From Roseivirga sp. (GTDB taxonomy: Bacteria > Bacteroidota > Bacteroidia > Cytophagales > Cyclobacteriaceae): 64,000 nucleotides of DNA. Under the pieces are notes generated by a model. That model did no database searches. It saw only the letters and a list, made by a program, of their open reading frames with translations, and had not been told where the DNA came from. Positions 56,313-64,000 of this stretch are shown here, one piece after another. Location: positions 1 through 64,000 of the forward strand of contig JAJCYM010000064.1 in the NCBI GenBank assembly GCA_029262895.1, read 5' to 3'. The translations under genes were made by a program, and so were the position numbers. Position 1 is the stretch's first letter, and every line of letters begins with the position of its first letter.

Positions 56313-58820
56313 ATGCTGCGCAACATGTTCAAAATCGCCTGGAGAAATGCCATCAGACAAAAGCAATTTACTTTGCTCAATGTTCTGGGCCTGTCCATTG
56401 GGATCACTGCCTGCTTATTGATCGGACTTTATGTGCAAGATGAAATGTCTTATGATAAATTTCATGAGAAGGGCGATCGTATCTACCGCATCAATCAATC
56501 CATGATTTGGGGTGATTGGAATGATCAATTCGCATCCACCGGCCCAAATCTTGCCGTAGCGCTCAAAACGGATATCCCAGAATTCGAAGAGGTTACACGC
56601 CTTCATGAAAGTGGTGACCAAATTGTCACTTACAGACCGAATCAAGGAGCTCCTCGCACCTTTAATGAACAACAATTTTACATCGCAGAAGAGAATTTCT
56701 TTGACATATTTTCTTTCAACCTCTTGGCGGGAGATCCAAAAAACGCATTAGAACAGCCTTCAAGTATTGTGATCACGCAGGAAATGGCCATGAAATACTT
56801 TGATGATCAGGATGCCATGGGCAAAACGTTAGAGGTCCGCCAGGGACAAAACACATTGCCTTTTACGGTAACTGGAATTGTGGAGGAAGTTCCGGTGAAT
56901 TCACATATTCAATTTGATATGTTAGCCTCAATGAGTACATATCAGCACATCAAACAAAGAGAGTGGACTTGGATTTGGACCACCTTTGTCACTTATGGCT
57001 TGGTGAGCCCTGAAGCAGACATTGAGGTATTGGAACAAAAACTGCAAGCCATTCCTCCAAAATGGACTGCAGCTACCATGGAGAGGGTTTTTGGACAGAC
57101 CTATGAGCAGTACATGTCTGACGGAAGAACCTGGGATTTATACATGCAGCCTATACAAGAAGCCTACCTGAATTCTCCGCCTTCAGGCAACAGACTTGGA
57201 CCAACAGGAAACCTTGCTTATGTCAGAATTTTTGCTGCCGTAGGGCTGCTTATCCTTGTGCTTTCAAGTATAAATTTCATGAATCTCTCAACAGCACGAT
57301 CTTCTAACAGGGCTAAAGAAGTTGGGATCAGAAAGGTCTTGGGCTCCCAGAAAAAATCACTTATCCGTCAATTTATTTTTGAGTCGGTTTTGTACACTTC
57401 TTTAAGCACGATATTGGCCATTGTCATCACAGAATTTAGTCTCAACTCTTTCAATCAAATCGCGGATAAAGAATTGAGTCTATATGCTCAATTGAATAGC
57501 CCCCTTTTCATTGCGATCATTGTAGGTTTTATGCTTGTACTCGGAGTTCTTTCTGGCAGTTATCCGGCATTTTACCTTTCCTCCTTCAAACCAGTAGAGG
57601 TTTTGAAAGGTAAAATGGGTGCAGGTTTCAAAGGAAAAGGCATCAGAAACACATTAGTGATTTTCCAATTCACTATTTCAGTGGCTTTAATTATCAGTAC
57701 ATTTTTTGTACAAAAACAACTAAAGTACACAACCAATTATGACATTGGTTTTGATCGGGAAAATGTTCTTCAGGTTCATAATTTATATGTTCTGGACTCA
57801 ACCACATTGGAAACCTTTCAAAACATTCTTGTAAACAAAACAGCCATTTCAAAAGTTGGTTTCTCCGATGTAGTTCCGCCAAATGTATGGAACGAGGATA
57901 AGTATAAAGCTTATGGGCCCGATAATGAGGCTTTGACACTTAATCGACTACGGGCCAACGAAGGTTATGTGGATTTAATCTCTCCTAAATTTCTTGCCGG
58001 TCGAAACTTTGATAAGACCAGAGGTACTGATAAATATGGTGTCATTCTTAATGCCGCAAGCGTCAAAGCTTTAGGTTGGGGTACTCCTGACACCTACAGT
58101 CAAGATTCCCCTATCGGAAAACATATAACCTACCCGACTAGCACAAGAGCGCTATTCGAGGTCATTGGTGTTGTAGAGGATTTTAATTTTAATAGCTTAA
58201 AACTAGACGTTTCACCATTAATCATCATTAATGAGGAAAATGACATAGAATGGATCAATACTAGGGAGTCCTATGTTTCGATGCGAATTAATGCTGAGAA
58301 TGTGCAAGATTCAAAGGCCTTAAAAGCAATGATCGAGGATGTAAAAAATGAGCTTCAGAGCCTATCTCCTGCAATTCCCTTCCAATACAGTTTTATGGAT
58401 CAAATATTTGAAGATAGCTTTAGGTCAGAGCAGCGAATGGGTCAAGTACTTAATATATTCACATTAATGGCACTTACGATTGCCTGTCTTGGTCTATTTG
58501 GTCTGGCGGCATTCTCTGCCGAGCAAAGAATTAAAGAACTTGGCGTGCGAAAAGTCCTGGGAGCGAGAACCTCCGATTTGGTGATTTCCTTCTCTTCGGA
58601 ATTCACCAAAATGGTAGTGGTCTCGCTAATCATCGCCACGCCACTTGCCTATTTTGCAGTAGATTCATGGTTAAAGGATTTTGCATACAAAACTCCAATA
58701 GAACCAATGGTCTTTATTATAGCTGGTGTTTCAGCGCTTATCATTTCATGGCTGACCATTGGCTTTCAATCATTTAAAGCTGCAAATAGAAATCCCATAG
58801 AAGCGTTGAGAGATGAGTAA
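56313..58820 (+). CDS. FtsX/MacB-type ABC permease, orphan (no prefix domain)
   Basis: The 835-residue protein begins MLRNMFKIAWRNAIRQKQFT, then helix 1 (about 22–42, LNVLGLSIGITACLLIGLY). A MacB-type periplasmic domain (about 45–300), four helices (about 300–460), a second periplasmic domain and C-terminal helices from about 705 follow. The cytoplasmic loops AKEVGIRKVLGSQKKSL and IKELGVRKVLGARTS are the two FtsX hallmark repeats. No ATPase gene adjoins it. Its stop codon directly abuts the stop of the acyltransferase gene (TAA then TTA), a convergent arrangement with no spacing. Substrate unknown. Confidence 0.88.
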   Translation: MLRNMFKIAWRNAIRQKQFTLLNVLGLSIGITACLLIGLYVQDEMSYDKFHEKGDRIYRINQSMIWGDWNDQFASTGPNLAVALKTDIPEFEEVTRLHESGDQIVTYRPNQGAPRTFNEQQFYIAEENFFDIFSFNLLAGDPKNALEQPSSIVITQEMAMKYFDDQDAMGKTLEVRQGQNTLPFTVTGIVEEVPVNSHIQFDMLASMSTYQHIKQREWTWIWTTFVTYGLVSPEADIEVLEQKLQAIPPKWTAATMERVFGQTYEQYMSDGRTWDLYMQPIQEAYLNSPPSGNRLGPTGNLAYVRIFAAVGLLILVLSSINFMNLSTARSSNRAKEVGIRKVLGSQKKSLIRQFIFESVLYTSLSTILAIVITEFSLNSFNQIADKELSLYAQLNSPLFIAIIVGFMLVLGVLSGSYPAFYLSSFKPVEVLKGKMGAGFKGKGIRNTLVIFQFTISVALIISTFFVQKQLKYTTNYDIGFDRENVLQVHNLYVLDSTTLETFQNILVNKTAISKVGFSDVVPPNVWNEDKYKAYGPDNEALTLNRLRANEGYVDLISPKFLAGRNFDKTRGTDKYGVILNAASVKALGWGTPDTYSQDSPIGKHITYPTSTRALFEVIGVVEDFNFNSLKLDVSPLIIINEENDIEWINTRESYVSMRINAENVQDSKALKAMIEDVKNELQSLSPAIPFQYSFMDQIFEDSFRSEQRMGQVLNIFTLMALTIACLGLFGLAAFSAEQRIKELGVRKVLGARTSDLVISFSSEFTKMVVVSLIIATPLAYFAVDSWLKDFAYKTPIEPMVFIIAGVSALIISWLTIGFQSFKAANRNPIEALRDE

Positions 58821-59690
58821 TTATAGAGAGGCCATATGTGCCTCTTCTTCTTCTCTGGTATACTTCCATCGCTTGTGAGACCATAGATAGTCTGAGGGGT
58901 GCGCTTGAATTGTGGCTTCTAATTCTCTTATGTAGGCTTCAATTATTCCCGTTTGACCTTTTTCATAAGGCGGCTTGGCTATTTCTATAAACTTGAGTTC
59001 ATATTTTCCTCTGGATACCCTTACAAAGTCAACAAAGAAAGTCGCATAGCCCGCCATCGTTGCTATCCGCTCTGCACCTACATAAAAGGCGGTCTCTCTA
59101 TTCAGAAAGTTGTACCATACTTTTTGAGTGCCCATACTTGGTGACTGATCTCCGATTATTCCAATGGTCCTGATCTGCTTCCGTCTTTTTATGATGTGTC
59201 TCATCGCCTGATCTTTAGGTACGGCCAGGCCTCCATGCCGCTCCCTCAAGTTTAGCATTATGCGATTGAAACTTTTATTCTTTATGGGCTTATACAAAAA
59301 TTCCATTGGGTAGCCCATGATCTGCCCGACCGAATAAGCGGTCCATTCCCAATTTGCTGTGTGTCCGCCCATCATAATGACAGGAACACCATTTTCCAAA
59401 TAGCTAGTGGGTAACTCTGGATTTAAAATAGAAACATGCTTGTTCCAGTCCTCTTTTTTAAATGAATATGACTTTATAATCTCCAAAAACACCTTGGGAA
59501 AGTTTCGGTAAAAGCCTTTTTCTATTTTGATTATTTCCTCCTGAGATTTCTCTGGAAATGCCTGGTTCAGATTCTTTCTTACAACCCTTAGTCTGTATCT
59601 AAACACGTGATACAGGAGAAAGGAAATCAACTCCGAAAGGAAATAGATAAACCAAAATGGAAGAAGTGAGATCAGTTTGATCAGGAACAT
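58821..59690 (-). CDS. Lipid A biosynthesis-type acyltransferase (LpxL/HtrB family)
   Basis: The 289-residue inner-membrane enzyme has an N-terminal helix (about 5–25) and the family motifs VRKNLNQAFPEKSQEEI (about 37–53), MGGHTANWEW (about 107–116, where histidine and the acidic residue act in acyl transfer), GDQSP (about 184–188) and SHKRWKY near 275. Members add a secondary acyl chain to lipid A precursors using acyl-ACP. The exact chain position cannot be told. A TATCTTTG promoter lies 4 bp upstream of the ATG, so the mRNA may be almost leaderless. It is a single gene. Confidence 0.9.
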   Translation of the reverse strand: MFLIKLISLLPFWFIYFLSELISFLLYHVFRYRLRVVRKNLNQAFPEKSQEEIIKIEKGFYRNFPKVFLEIIKSYSFKKEDWNKHVSILNPELPTSYLENGVPVIMMGGHTANWEWTAYSVGQIMGYPMEFLYKPIKNKSFNRIMLNLRERHGGLAVPKDQAMRHIIKRRKQIRTIGIIGDQSPSMGTQKVWYNFLNRETAFYVGAERIATMAGYATFFVDFVRVSRGKYELKFIEIAKPPYEKGQTGIIEAYIRELEATIQAHPSDYLWSHKRWKYTREEEEAHMASL

Positions 59691-59694
59691 GACA

Positions 59695-59702
59695 CAAAGA
59701 TA
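59695..59702 (-). promoter_or_regulatory. -7 element directly upstream of the acyltransferase gene
   Basis: On the minus strand the sequence is TATCTTTG, exact TAnnTTTG, only 4 bp before the ATG. It sits in a small palindrome (GACAC…GTGTC). No TTG is found at -33; a terminator occupies that place. Confidence 0.45.
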
Positions 59703-59711
59703 GTGTCATAA

Positions 59712-59739
59712 ATAAAAAAAGGAGTCATTACGACTCCTT
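59712..59739 (-). terminator. Intrinsic terminator upstream of the acyltransferase gene
   Basis: AAGGAGTC and GACTCCTT (59719–59726 and 59732–59739) form an 8-bp stem with loop ATTAC-type sequence; on the minus strand a run of seven T follows. It would stop transcription coming from the right. Confidence 0.75.
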
Positions 59740-59987
59740 GCCAATCAAATAAAATTCCTCGGTCTCAACCGAAAAAGGCCTCGGTATTTTATCCGTTGGT
59801 TAATATGTAAAAAACTCAGAAGCCAAATACCCTTAGAGCAACCTACAGGAAATTTGTTTTTTTTATGTTTGAAGAGGCGCTTTCGTAAAATCCCATGGTG
59901 AAACCGAAGTTAAGACAGATGTGATTCTAGCCTGACTGTTCAATCCACTTATCTTGAGACGTGAGACATTTTGTCCTTTTGAGCACG

Positions 59988-60018
59988 AAAAAGAGACTGC
60001 CTTTTAGGACAGCCTCTT
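59988..60018 (-). terminator. Terminator of the NTF2-like gene
   Basis: AGAG-x-CTG and CAG-x-CTCT form an 8-position stem with one mismatch around a 10-nt loop; on the minus strand a T-run (CTCTTTTTCG) follows. It lies 43 bp past the stop at 60061. The hairpin resembles the right end of the palindrome at 9339–9358. Confidence 0.65.
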
Positions 60019-60060
60019 CAGTATTAATAGGCATATCGCCTGTACTCCTAACAAGAACAC

Positions 60061-60420
60061 TTAGGCATGATAAAACCGCTCTGAAACAATTTTATCATTT
60101 TCCCATCTGCTCACAACGGCCTGCTCTACTTTTACCCTGGTTCCGCTCTTCTCCACATATTCCATAATTCCTTCATAAAAACTCACGTTTCCATTGACTG
60201 CACTGTCTGTTACTTCATAACGAATAAATTCACCCACTCCTGATAACAGTTCCTTTTCTTGGGCAATGACAAAATCCTTGCCCTCTTTAGCCTCTGCATT
60301 TCCTTCTTGTAAGGCTACCTCATTGGCCAAATATTTTTCTTGTGCTTCTATAAATTGGCCTTGGGCCAAAAGTCCCAATAAGTCTTTCAAATTGGCTTCG
60401 ATGTTTGTGTTTTGCGACAT
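60061..60420 (-). CDS. NTF2/SnoaL-like protein
   Basis: The 119-residue protein fits the small alpha+beta cone of the NTF2/SnoaL group. It has N-terminal helices (IEANLKDLLGLLAQGQFIEAQEKYLA), a helix of the type GKDFVIAQEKELLSGV, and strands FIRYEVTDSAVNGNVSFYEGIMEY, VKVEQAVVSRWENDKIVSERFYHA. The closing 'VSRWENDKIVSERFY' strand is typical of SnoaL-like domains. No catalytic aspartate pair is clear. It may bind a small molecule or be a steroid-isomerase-like enzyme. It is a single gene with its own terminator. Confidence 0.78.
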   Translation of the reverse strand: MSQNTNIEANLKDLLGLLAQGQFIEAQEKYLANEVALQEGNAEAKEGKDFVIAQEKELLSGVGEFIRYEVTDSAVNGNVSFYEGIMEYVEKSGTRVKVEQAVVSRWENDKIVSERFYHA

Positions 60421-60525
60421 AATAGTATTCAGTTAATTTTTAAAAGTTACAGTTTATAAACCTATTCGTAACTTTATTAGTTCCAATTAATAAAATAAAA
60501 AATCGGGAACCGACTGAACTCTATC

Positions 60526-60566
60526 CGTCTGACCGCTCTTTCAAAAAGCAAATAGCGGTCAGACCG
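60526..60566. repeat. Family B palindrome downstream of an FtsX permease gene
   Basis: CGTCTGACCGCTCTTTC and AAATAGCGGTCAGACCG are inverted around AAAAAGC. It is the same family as 22032–22072 and 25553–25599, in reverse orientation, and lies 25 bp past the stop of the permease gene, where it may act as an RNA stem. Confidence 0.6.
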
Positions 60567-60590
60567 ATAACCAGACATTCGGAAGGACCT

Positions 60591-63215
60591 CTACTCGTCC
60601 CTAAGGGAGTTTACCGGATTGGCCATGGCCGCCTTGATAGTTTGAAAACCAATGGTGATCAAGGAGATGAGGACGGTTAAAACAAATGCGATCACAAACT
60701 GACTTACCCCGAGATCAATTCTATATGTGAAGCCATCAAGCCAGTTTTCCATAAGGTAATAGGCAACGGGGCTGGCCAGAAGGAGCCCTAGTAAGATTAG
60801 TTTGACAAAGCTCTTCGATAGTAAAGTGCTCACATTGAACACAGAAGCCCCCAGTGCTTTTCGAATACCTATCTCCTTCGCCCGTTGACCTACGGTCAGC
60901 ATGCTTAAGCCAAGCAGTCCAAGACATGCGATAAACATGGCTATAAATGTGACATAATTGAAAATTGTGGCAAACCTGTGATCTGCCTCATGCAGACCTT
61001 CATAGCTATCATCCATTAACAGACTGAAATAGGCTTTCTCCTGGTTATGGGCCTTCCAAATGTCCTCCACATCCCTGAGGAAAGTTGGAAAGTCGTCTGT
61101 TTGAAATTTTATGGAGACATACTCTTTCCCCCATGTGGTCCATCTTTTTTCGTTGATATTTCTGAACATGATCATGGGCGGGATTTTTTCATGTAAAGAT
61201 TCCAAATGATAATCTTTAAACACACCGATGACGCTACCAACTACACTGTCTTCCCGATCAAAAAAGACCGTTTTTCCCAGGGCTTGTTCCGGTGTTTCCC
61301 AGCCATAATCAACCACCGCAGTCTCATTGATTAAGAATTCCCATTGATCTGTGGCCTCTTCAAAATGATTTCGCCCGGCAATCAACTCAATGTCATAGGT
61401 CTGTAAAAAATCACGACTGATAATACAGCTTTGTGCATAAGCCGCTGTCTCTAATCCCTCGACCTTAAAAGTCCGCCCGTCATAATTCAGCAAATTAACT
61501 GGCAATCGCTGCGAAATTCCAAGGCTTACCACTTCTGGCTTCGCCTTTAATTTGTCAACAAAAACCTGCTCATCCTTGGAGTATGGTACTACCAAGACAT
61601 TCTCGGTATTCACCCCTAAGGGTTTATTATAGATATAAGTTAATTGCCTTTTGGTCACTAGTATCCCAATGATTAAAGTAGCGGATATTAAAAACTGGAA
61701 AACGACAAAGGCCTTCCGTATGCCCAGACTGGCACCTGCCTTATCTATGCTACGCTTCAACGCATCCACGGATTTCATTCTTGAAATAAACAGGGCCGGA
61801 TAGAGTCCAGCCAACAGACTCACACCTAACAGCAGCGTCAGGGCAATTCCGATAAATTCAATATTGAACAATTGCCCTGCTTCAATTTGCTTTCCAGATA
61901 CATCGTTGTACACTGGTAAAAACAACAAGGCCAAGCCAACCGCCATCATTAAAGACAATACCACGGTGAGCCCAGACTCAGTTATAAATTGGTTTATCAA
62001 TTGTCCTCGCCTGGCCCCAATAGTCTTTCGAATACCCACTTCCTTAGATCTGGATAAAGATTTGGCCATAGACAGATTAACAAAATTGATACAAGCGATC
62101 AATAAAATGCTCAGCCCTACAATACCGTAAACGTAAATGGTTTGAAGGTCACCAAGGGGCTTCATATTTCGAGTGGCTAATGACTTCATATAAATATCAC
62201 TCATCGGCTCTATGGTGAAGGTGAAGCCTTCTTCCTCTCGTACCCTTCCAGGGACATACTTCTCGGCAAATTTCGGTAGGCCAGCAACAATATCTTCAGG
62301 CAAAACATTATCGTTTAATGTGATATAAGTCCAAATGGGTTTGAATGACCCCCAGTTGTTCTGCCTTTTCACACTAAGAAAAGACACCAAAAAATCAAAT
62401 TTGAAATGTGTGTTATGAGGTAAATTCGCCATCACCCCAGTGACCTTGAGGTCCATCTGTCCGCGGCCACCATTGTAACCAATAGCCTTACCCATGGGAT
62501 CTTCATCGCCAAAATATTTCTTCGCCATGCTTTGCGTCAAAACAATTGTATTCGGCTCAGAAAGGGCCGTCTTGGGATTACCGGTTTCCAGAGAAAATGA
62601 GATCATGTCAAAGAAAGTGGCATCTGTGAAAATCAGATTCTCTTCTTTAAAAACCTTTTGATCTAATGACAGCGTTGGGTCATAATCCCTCCAAAGTCTG
62701 ACGGCATCTTTAATACCGGGAAATTCTTCGATAAGTGCAGGCCCCAAGGGTACCGGCCCTCCGGCCCAATGAGGCGGATCGTAAGAAGGGTAAACATTAA
62801 GCACTCTGTAAACCTTATCACCATTTTTTAGAAATTTATCATAAGAAAGCTCATCCTTGATATGAAAGAAAACGATCATACAAGCCGCTAATCCAAGGGA
62901 TAGACCCAGCACATTAATAGAAGAAATAACCTTGCTTTTCCAGAAGTTTCTGACTGCAATTTTTAGATAGTTTGACCACATAGCTGTTTGATTTTGAGTT
63001 GAAAATTTAAACGACCTCTTTTTTATAAAAATCAGGCGTAAATGCCTGAGTACATCTCCCCAATAGCGCTTTCTGGCAGCTCGATGCCCATATGTCTCGA
63101 GGTTCTCAAGAAATAATTCTTCTAAGTCCCACTCGATTTCTTCCAGAAATTCGGATCGACAGAACCAACGCAGAAGCCTTAAAGCATTTTTCGGTGGAGT
63201 AACCTTCACAATCAT
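60591..63215 (-). CDS. FtsX/MacB-type ABC permease with N-terminal PadR-associated prefix domain
   Basis: The 874-residue protein has the cytoplasmic prefix (about 5–70, FCRSEFLEEIEWDLEELFLEN), helix 1 (about 97–117), a periplasmic domain, four membrane helices (about 355–500), a second periplasmic domain and C-terminal helices from about 760. Two FtsX loops are visible: SKEVGIRKTIGARRGQL and AKEIGIRKALGASVFNV. It is a paralogue of the product of 6094–8655. Its start overlaps the end of its PadR gene by 4 bp. No ATPase gene is adjacent. A family B palindrome lies just after the stop. Substrate unknown. Confidence 0.89.
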   Translation of the reverse strand: MIVKVTPPKNALRLLRWFCRSEFLEEIEWDLEELFLENLETYGHRAARKRYWGDVLRHLRLIFIKKRSFKFSTQNQTAMWSNYLKIAVRNFWKSKVISSINVLGLSLGLAACMIVFFHIKDELSYDKFLKNGDKVYRVLNVYPSYDPPHWAGGPVPLGPALIEEFPGIKDAVRLWRDYDPTLSLDQKVFKEENLIFTDATFFDMISFSLETGNPKTALSEPNTIVLTQSMAKKYFGDEDPMGKAIGYNGGRGQMDLKVTGVMANLPHNTHFKFDFLVSFLSVKRQNNWGSFKPIWTYITLNDNVLPEDIVAGLPKFAEKYVPGRVREEEGFTFTIEPMSDIYMKSLATRNMKPLGDLQTIYVYGIVGLSILLIACINFVNLSMAKSLSRSKEVGIRKTIGARRGQLINQFITESGLTVVLSLMMAVGLALLFLPVYNDVSGKQIEAGQLFNIEFIGIALTLLLGVSLLAGLYPALFISRMKSVDALKRSIDKAGASLGIRKAFVVFQFLISATLIIGILVTKRQLTYIYNKPLGVNTENVLVVPYSKDEQVFVDKLKAKPEVVSLGISQRLPVNLLNYDGRTFKVEGLETAAYAQSCIISRDFLQTYDIELIAGRNHFEEATDQWEFLINETAVVDYGWETPEQALGKTVFFDREDSVVGSVIGVFKDYHLESLHEKIPPMIMFRNINEKRWTTWGKEYVSIKFQTDDFPTFLRDVEDIWKAHNQEKAYFSLLMDDSYEGLHEADHRFATIFNYVTFIAMFIACLGLLGLSMLTVGQRAKEIGIRKALGASVFNVSTLLSKSFVKLILLGLLLASPVAYYLMENWLDGFTYRIDLGVSQFVIAFVLTVLISLITIGFQTIKAAMANPVNSLRDE

Positions 63216-63550
63216 CCGGGTTTAACTACAAAAGAATTTTCTGGAATCAATTGCCAGAGTCGAGCCCTTGTATCCATGGCCGATTTCAACGTTTGTTGAC
63301 CAAATAGGGTGACCGTGTAGCATTTCTTGCGCTTACCTCCCCGCTCTCGAACCAACTGGCTAAAATGAGATTCCAAAAACCCTTTTAGCTCAAGCCGGTT
63401 GGTAGCTGCGTGTACCGCTCCAATACTGACACTCCGACCGGTTTGCTTTTCGAGTTCCTTTTTTATTCCCACACCATAGGCGTCATCCTGAAGCACGCCC
63501 ACCACCAACAATACCAGTTCTTCAAATTCACCAATATTTGTACCTTTCAT
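63212..63550 (-). CDS. PadR-family transcriptional regulator
   Basis: The 112-residue winged-helix protein begins MKGTNIGEFEELVLLVVGVLQDDAYGVGIKKELEKQT, with the PadR N-terminal pattern. The recognition region is SIGAVHAATNRLELKGFLESHF and the wing ends GGKRKKCYTVTLFGQQTL. It is homologous along its length to the regulator at 8656–8985. The 4-bp overlap with the permease gene shows translational coupling, and the pair is likely self-regulated. The gap upstream (63551–63721) is AT-rich and probably holds its promoter; no operator could be identified. Confidence 0.9.
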   Translation of the reverse strand: MKGTNIGEFEELVLLVVGVLQDDAYGVGIKKELEKQTGRSVSIGAVHAATNRLELKGFLESHFSQLVRERGGKRKKCYTVTLFGQQTLKSAMDTRARLWQLIPENSFVVKPG

Positions 63551-63721
63551 AAGTCTCTATAGTCTACCCTTTTATAAAGTTATCCACATAACTTTCATAA
63601 ATGTATACATTAATTTAAAAAAAATAAAGCCACGCTCTTTGGATAGACTCTCAAAATTCGCTGTGGTTGCAGACAATAGAAATTTTCTTCATCTAATTTC
63701 TTATGCTTGGATTCAGTTACT

Positions 63722-63961
63722 CTAATGTTCTCGGAGGGTCAGTTCTTTGTCCACCTCTATTAAAGCATCTCTGTAAACAGAAAGTAAATAGCGCTCTTGA
63801 CTTGATAATTCCTGAATTAAACTGCTCATGATTTTAATCATTGACCCGGTTTCTGACATTGGGTTCTGCGGAGTCTCATGTTGTTTTGCAAAGAGAAATG
63901 CCTTGGTCTTGTCAATTTCTGACTGTGACTCATAACAATGCGTAAGATTGTAGGTGGTCAT
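63722..63961 (-). CDS. Small unknown protein, possibly continuing beyond the right edge
   Basis: From the ATG at 63959–63961 the protein is 79 residues, starting MTTYNLTHCYESQSEIDKTKAF and ending YRDALIEVDKELTLREH. It is helical and charged, without a signal peptide or membrane segment. The frame stays open to the window edge (GTG at 63980–63982 and further codons to 64000), so the true start may lie outside. No family is recognised; the ending resembles short helical-bundle proteins. Confidence 0.45.
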   Translation of the reverse strand: MTTYNLTHCYESQSEIDKTKAFLFAKQHETPQNPMSETGSMIKIMSSLIQELSSQERYLLSVYRDALIEVDKELTLREH

Positions 63962-64000
63962 GTATTTAAAGTTATTGACCACCCTAGTGGAATGCGCTGT

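Larger units (their letters stand above)
59691..60060. other. Intergenic region with two minus-strand terminators
   Basis: A terminator at 59712–59739 lies just upstream of the acyltransferase promoter and another lies at 59988–60018. Between them, about 59745–59985, no protein gene is seen. A region flanked by two terminators reading the same way may hold a small RNA gene or be a decayed gene. Confidence 0.45.

Overview
This window looks like chromosomal DNA of a Bacteroidota bacterium, most likely a marine or soil member of the Cytophagales. The evidence is: a T9SS-type C-terminal sorting domain, GLPGLI proteins, a FecR/ECF-sigma/TonB-receptor signalling cassette, the nusB–YtxH–DUF1573–yajC–YbbR–coaE order, promoters of the TTG-N19/21-TAnnTTTG type, few Shine-Dalgarno sequences, and many orphan FtsX/MacB-type permeases. 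No plasmid or phage replication genes are visible. Species-level placement is inference.

Layout. 1–1743: the start of a DEAD-box helicase diverges from a dihydroorotase, followed by small decayed reading frames. 1874–4819: a pentapeptide/ion-channel-like protein, a possible tiny membrane protein and an unknown membrane protein. 5121–5194: tRNA-His(GTG) with an unusual acceptor stem and a copied 3' end. 5317–8985: a LolA-like protein, an FtsX permease and its PadR regulator. 9154–9361: a MITE-like palindrome. 9388–10549: two unknown proteins. 10702–15822: a cell-surface signalling cluster (TonB receptor, FecR anti-sigma, ECF sigma, and an upstream lipoprotein with three repeats). 16304–22011: an endonuclease/exonuclease/phosphatase protein, two GLPGLI proteins and their outer-membrane beta-barrel partner. 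22353–24302: a T9SS-targeted small protein and a secreted protein with 105-bp tandem repeats. 25761–28541: a secreted M14 zinc carboxypeptidase-like enzyme. 28899–30514: a His-rich secreted protein and a Gly/Glu-rich lipoprotein. 31356–35473: an accessory island of unknown small proteins, with two membrane-tethered helix-turn-helix-like paralogues flanking a beta-helix-like gene. 35453–40546: the coaE–nusB housekeeping operon and leucine dehydrogenase. 40696–47354: two ABC exporter half-transporters that look like complementary halves, an FtsX permease and a GyrI-like protein. 47360–55096: truA, thiolase, DUF4293, FKBP, miaE, a glycosyltransferase and htpG. 55195–63982: a TlpA-like thioredoxin, two FtsX permeases (one with PadR), a lipid A-type acyltransferase, an NTF2-like protein and a last small unknown.

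Repeats are a strong theme. Composite palindromic intergenic repeats recur near 16.1, 22.1, 25.6, 28.7, 30.6–31.0 and 60.5 kb. Seven-base-pair tandem arrays sit directly 5' of truA and the thiolase gene, with weaker period-7 sequence 5' of miaE and inside the neighbouring glycosyltransferase gene.

The best candidates for undescribed biology are: the membrane-tethered HTH pair with its 30-bp palindrome; a perfect terminator hairpin inside the coding sequence of a seven-helix membrane protein; a start codon buried in an AT-rich hairpin; the heptamer arrays at gene starts; and the repeat lipoprotein in the sigma/FecR locus. No CRISPR array, complete insertion sequence, prophage or recognisable defence system was found.
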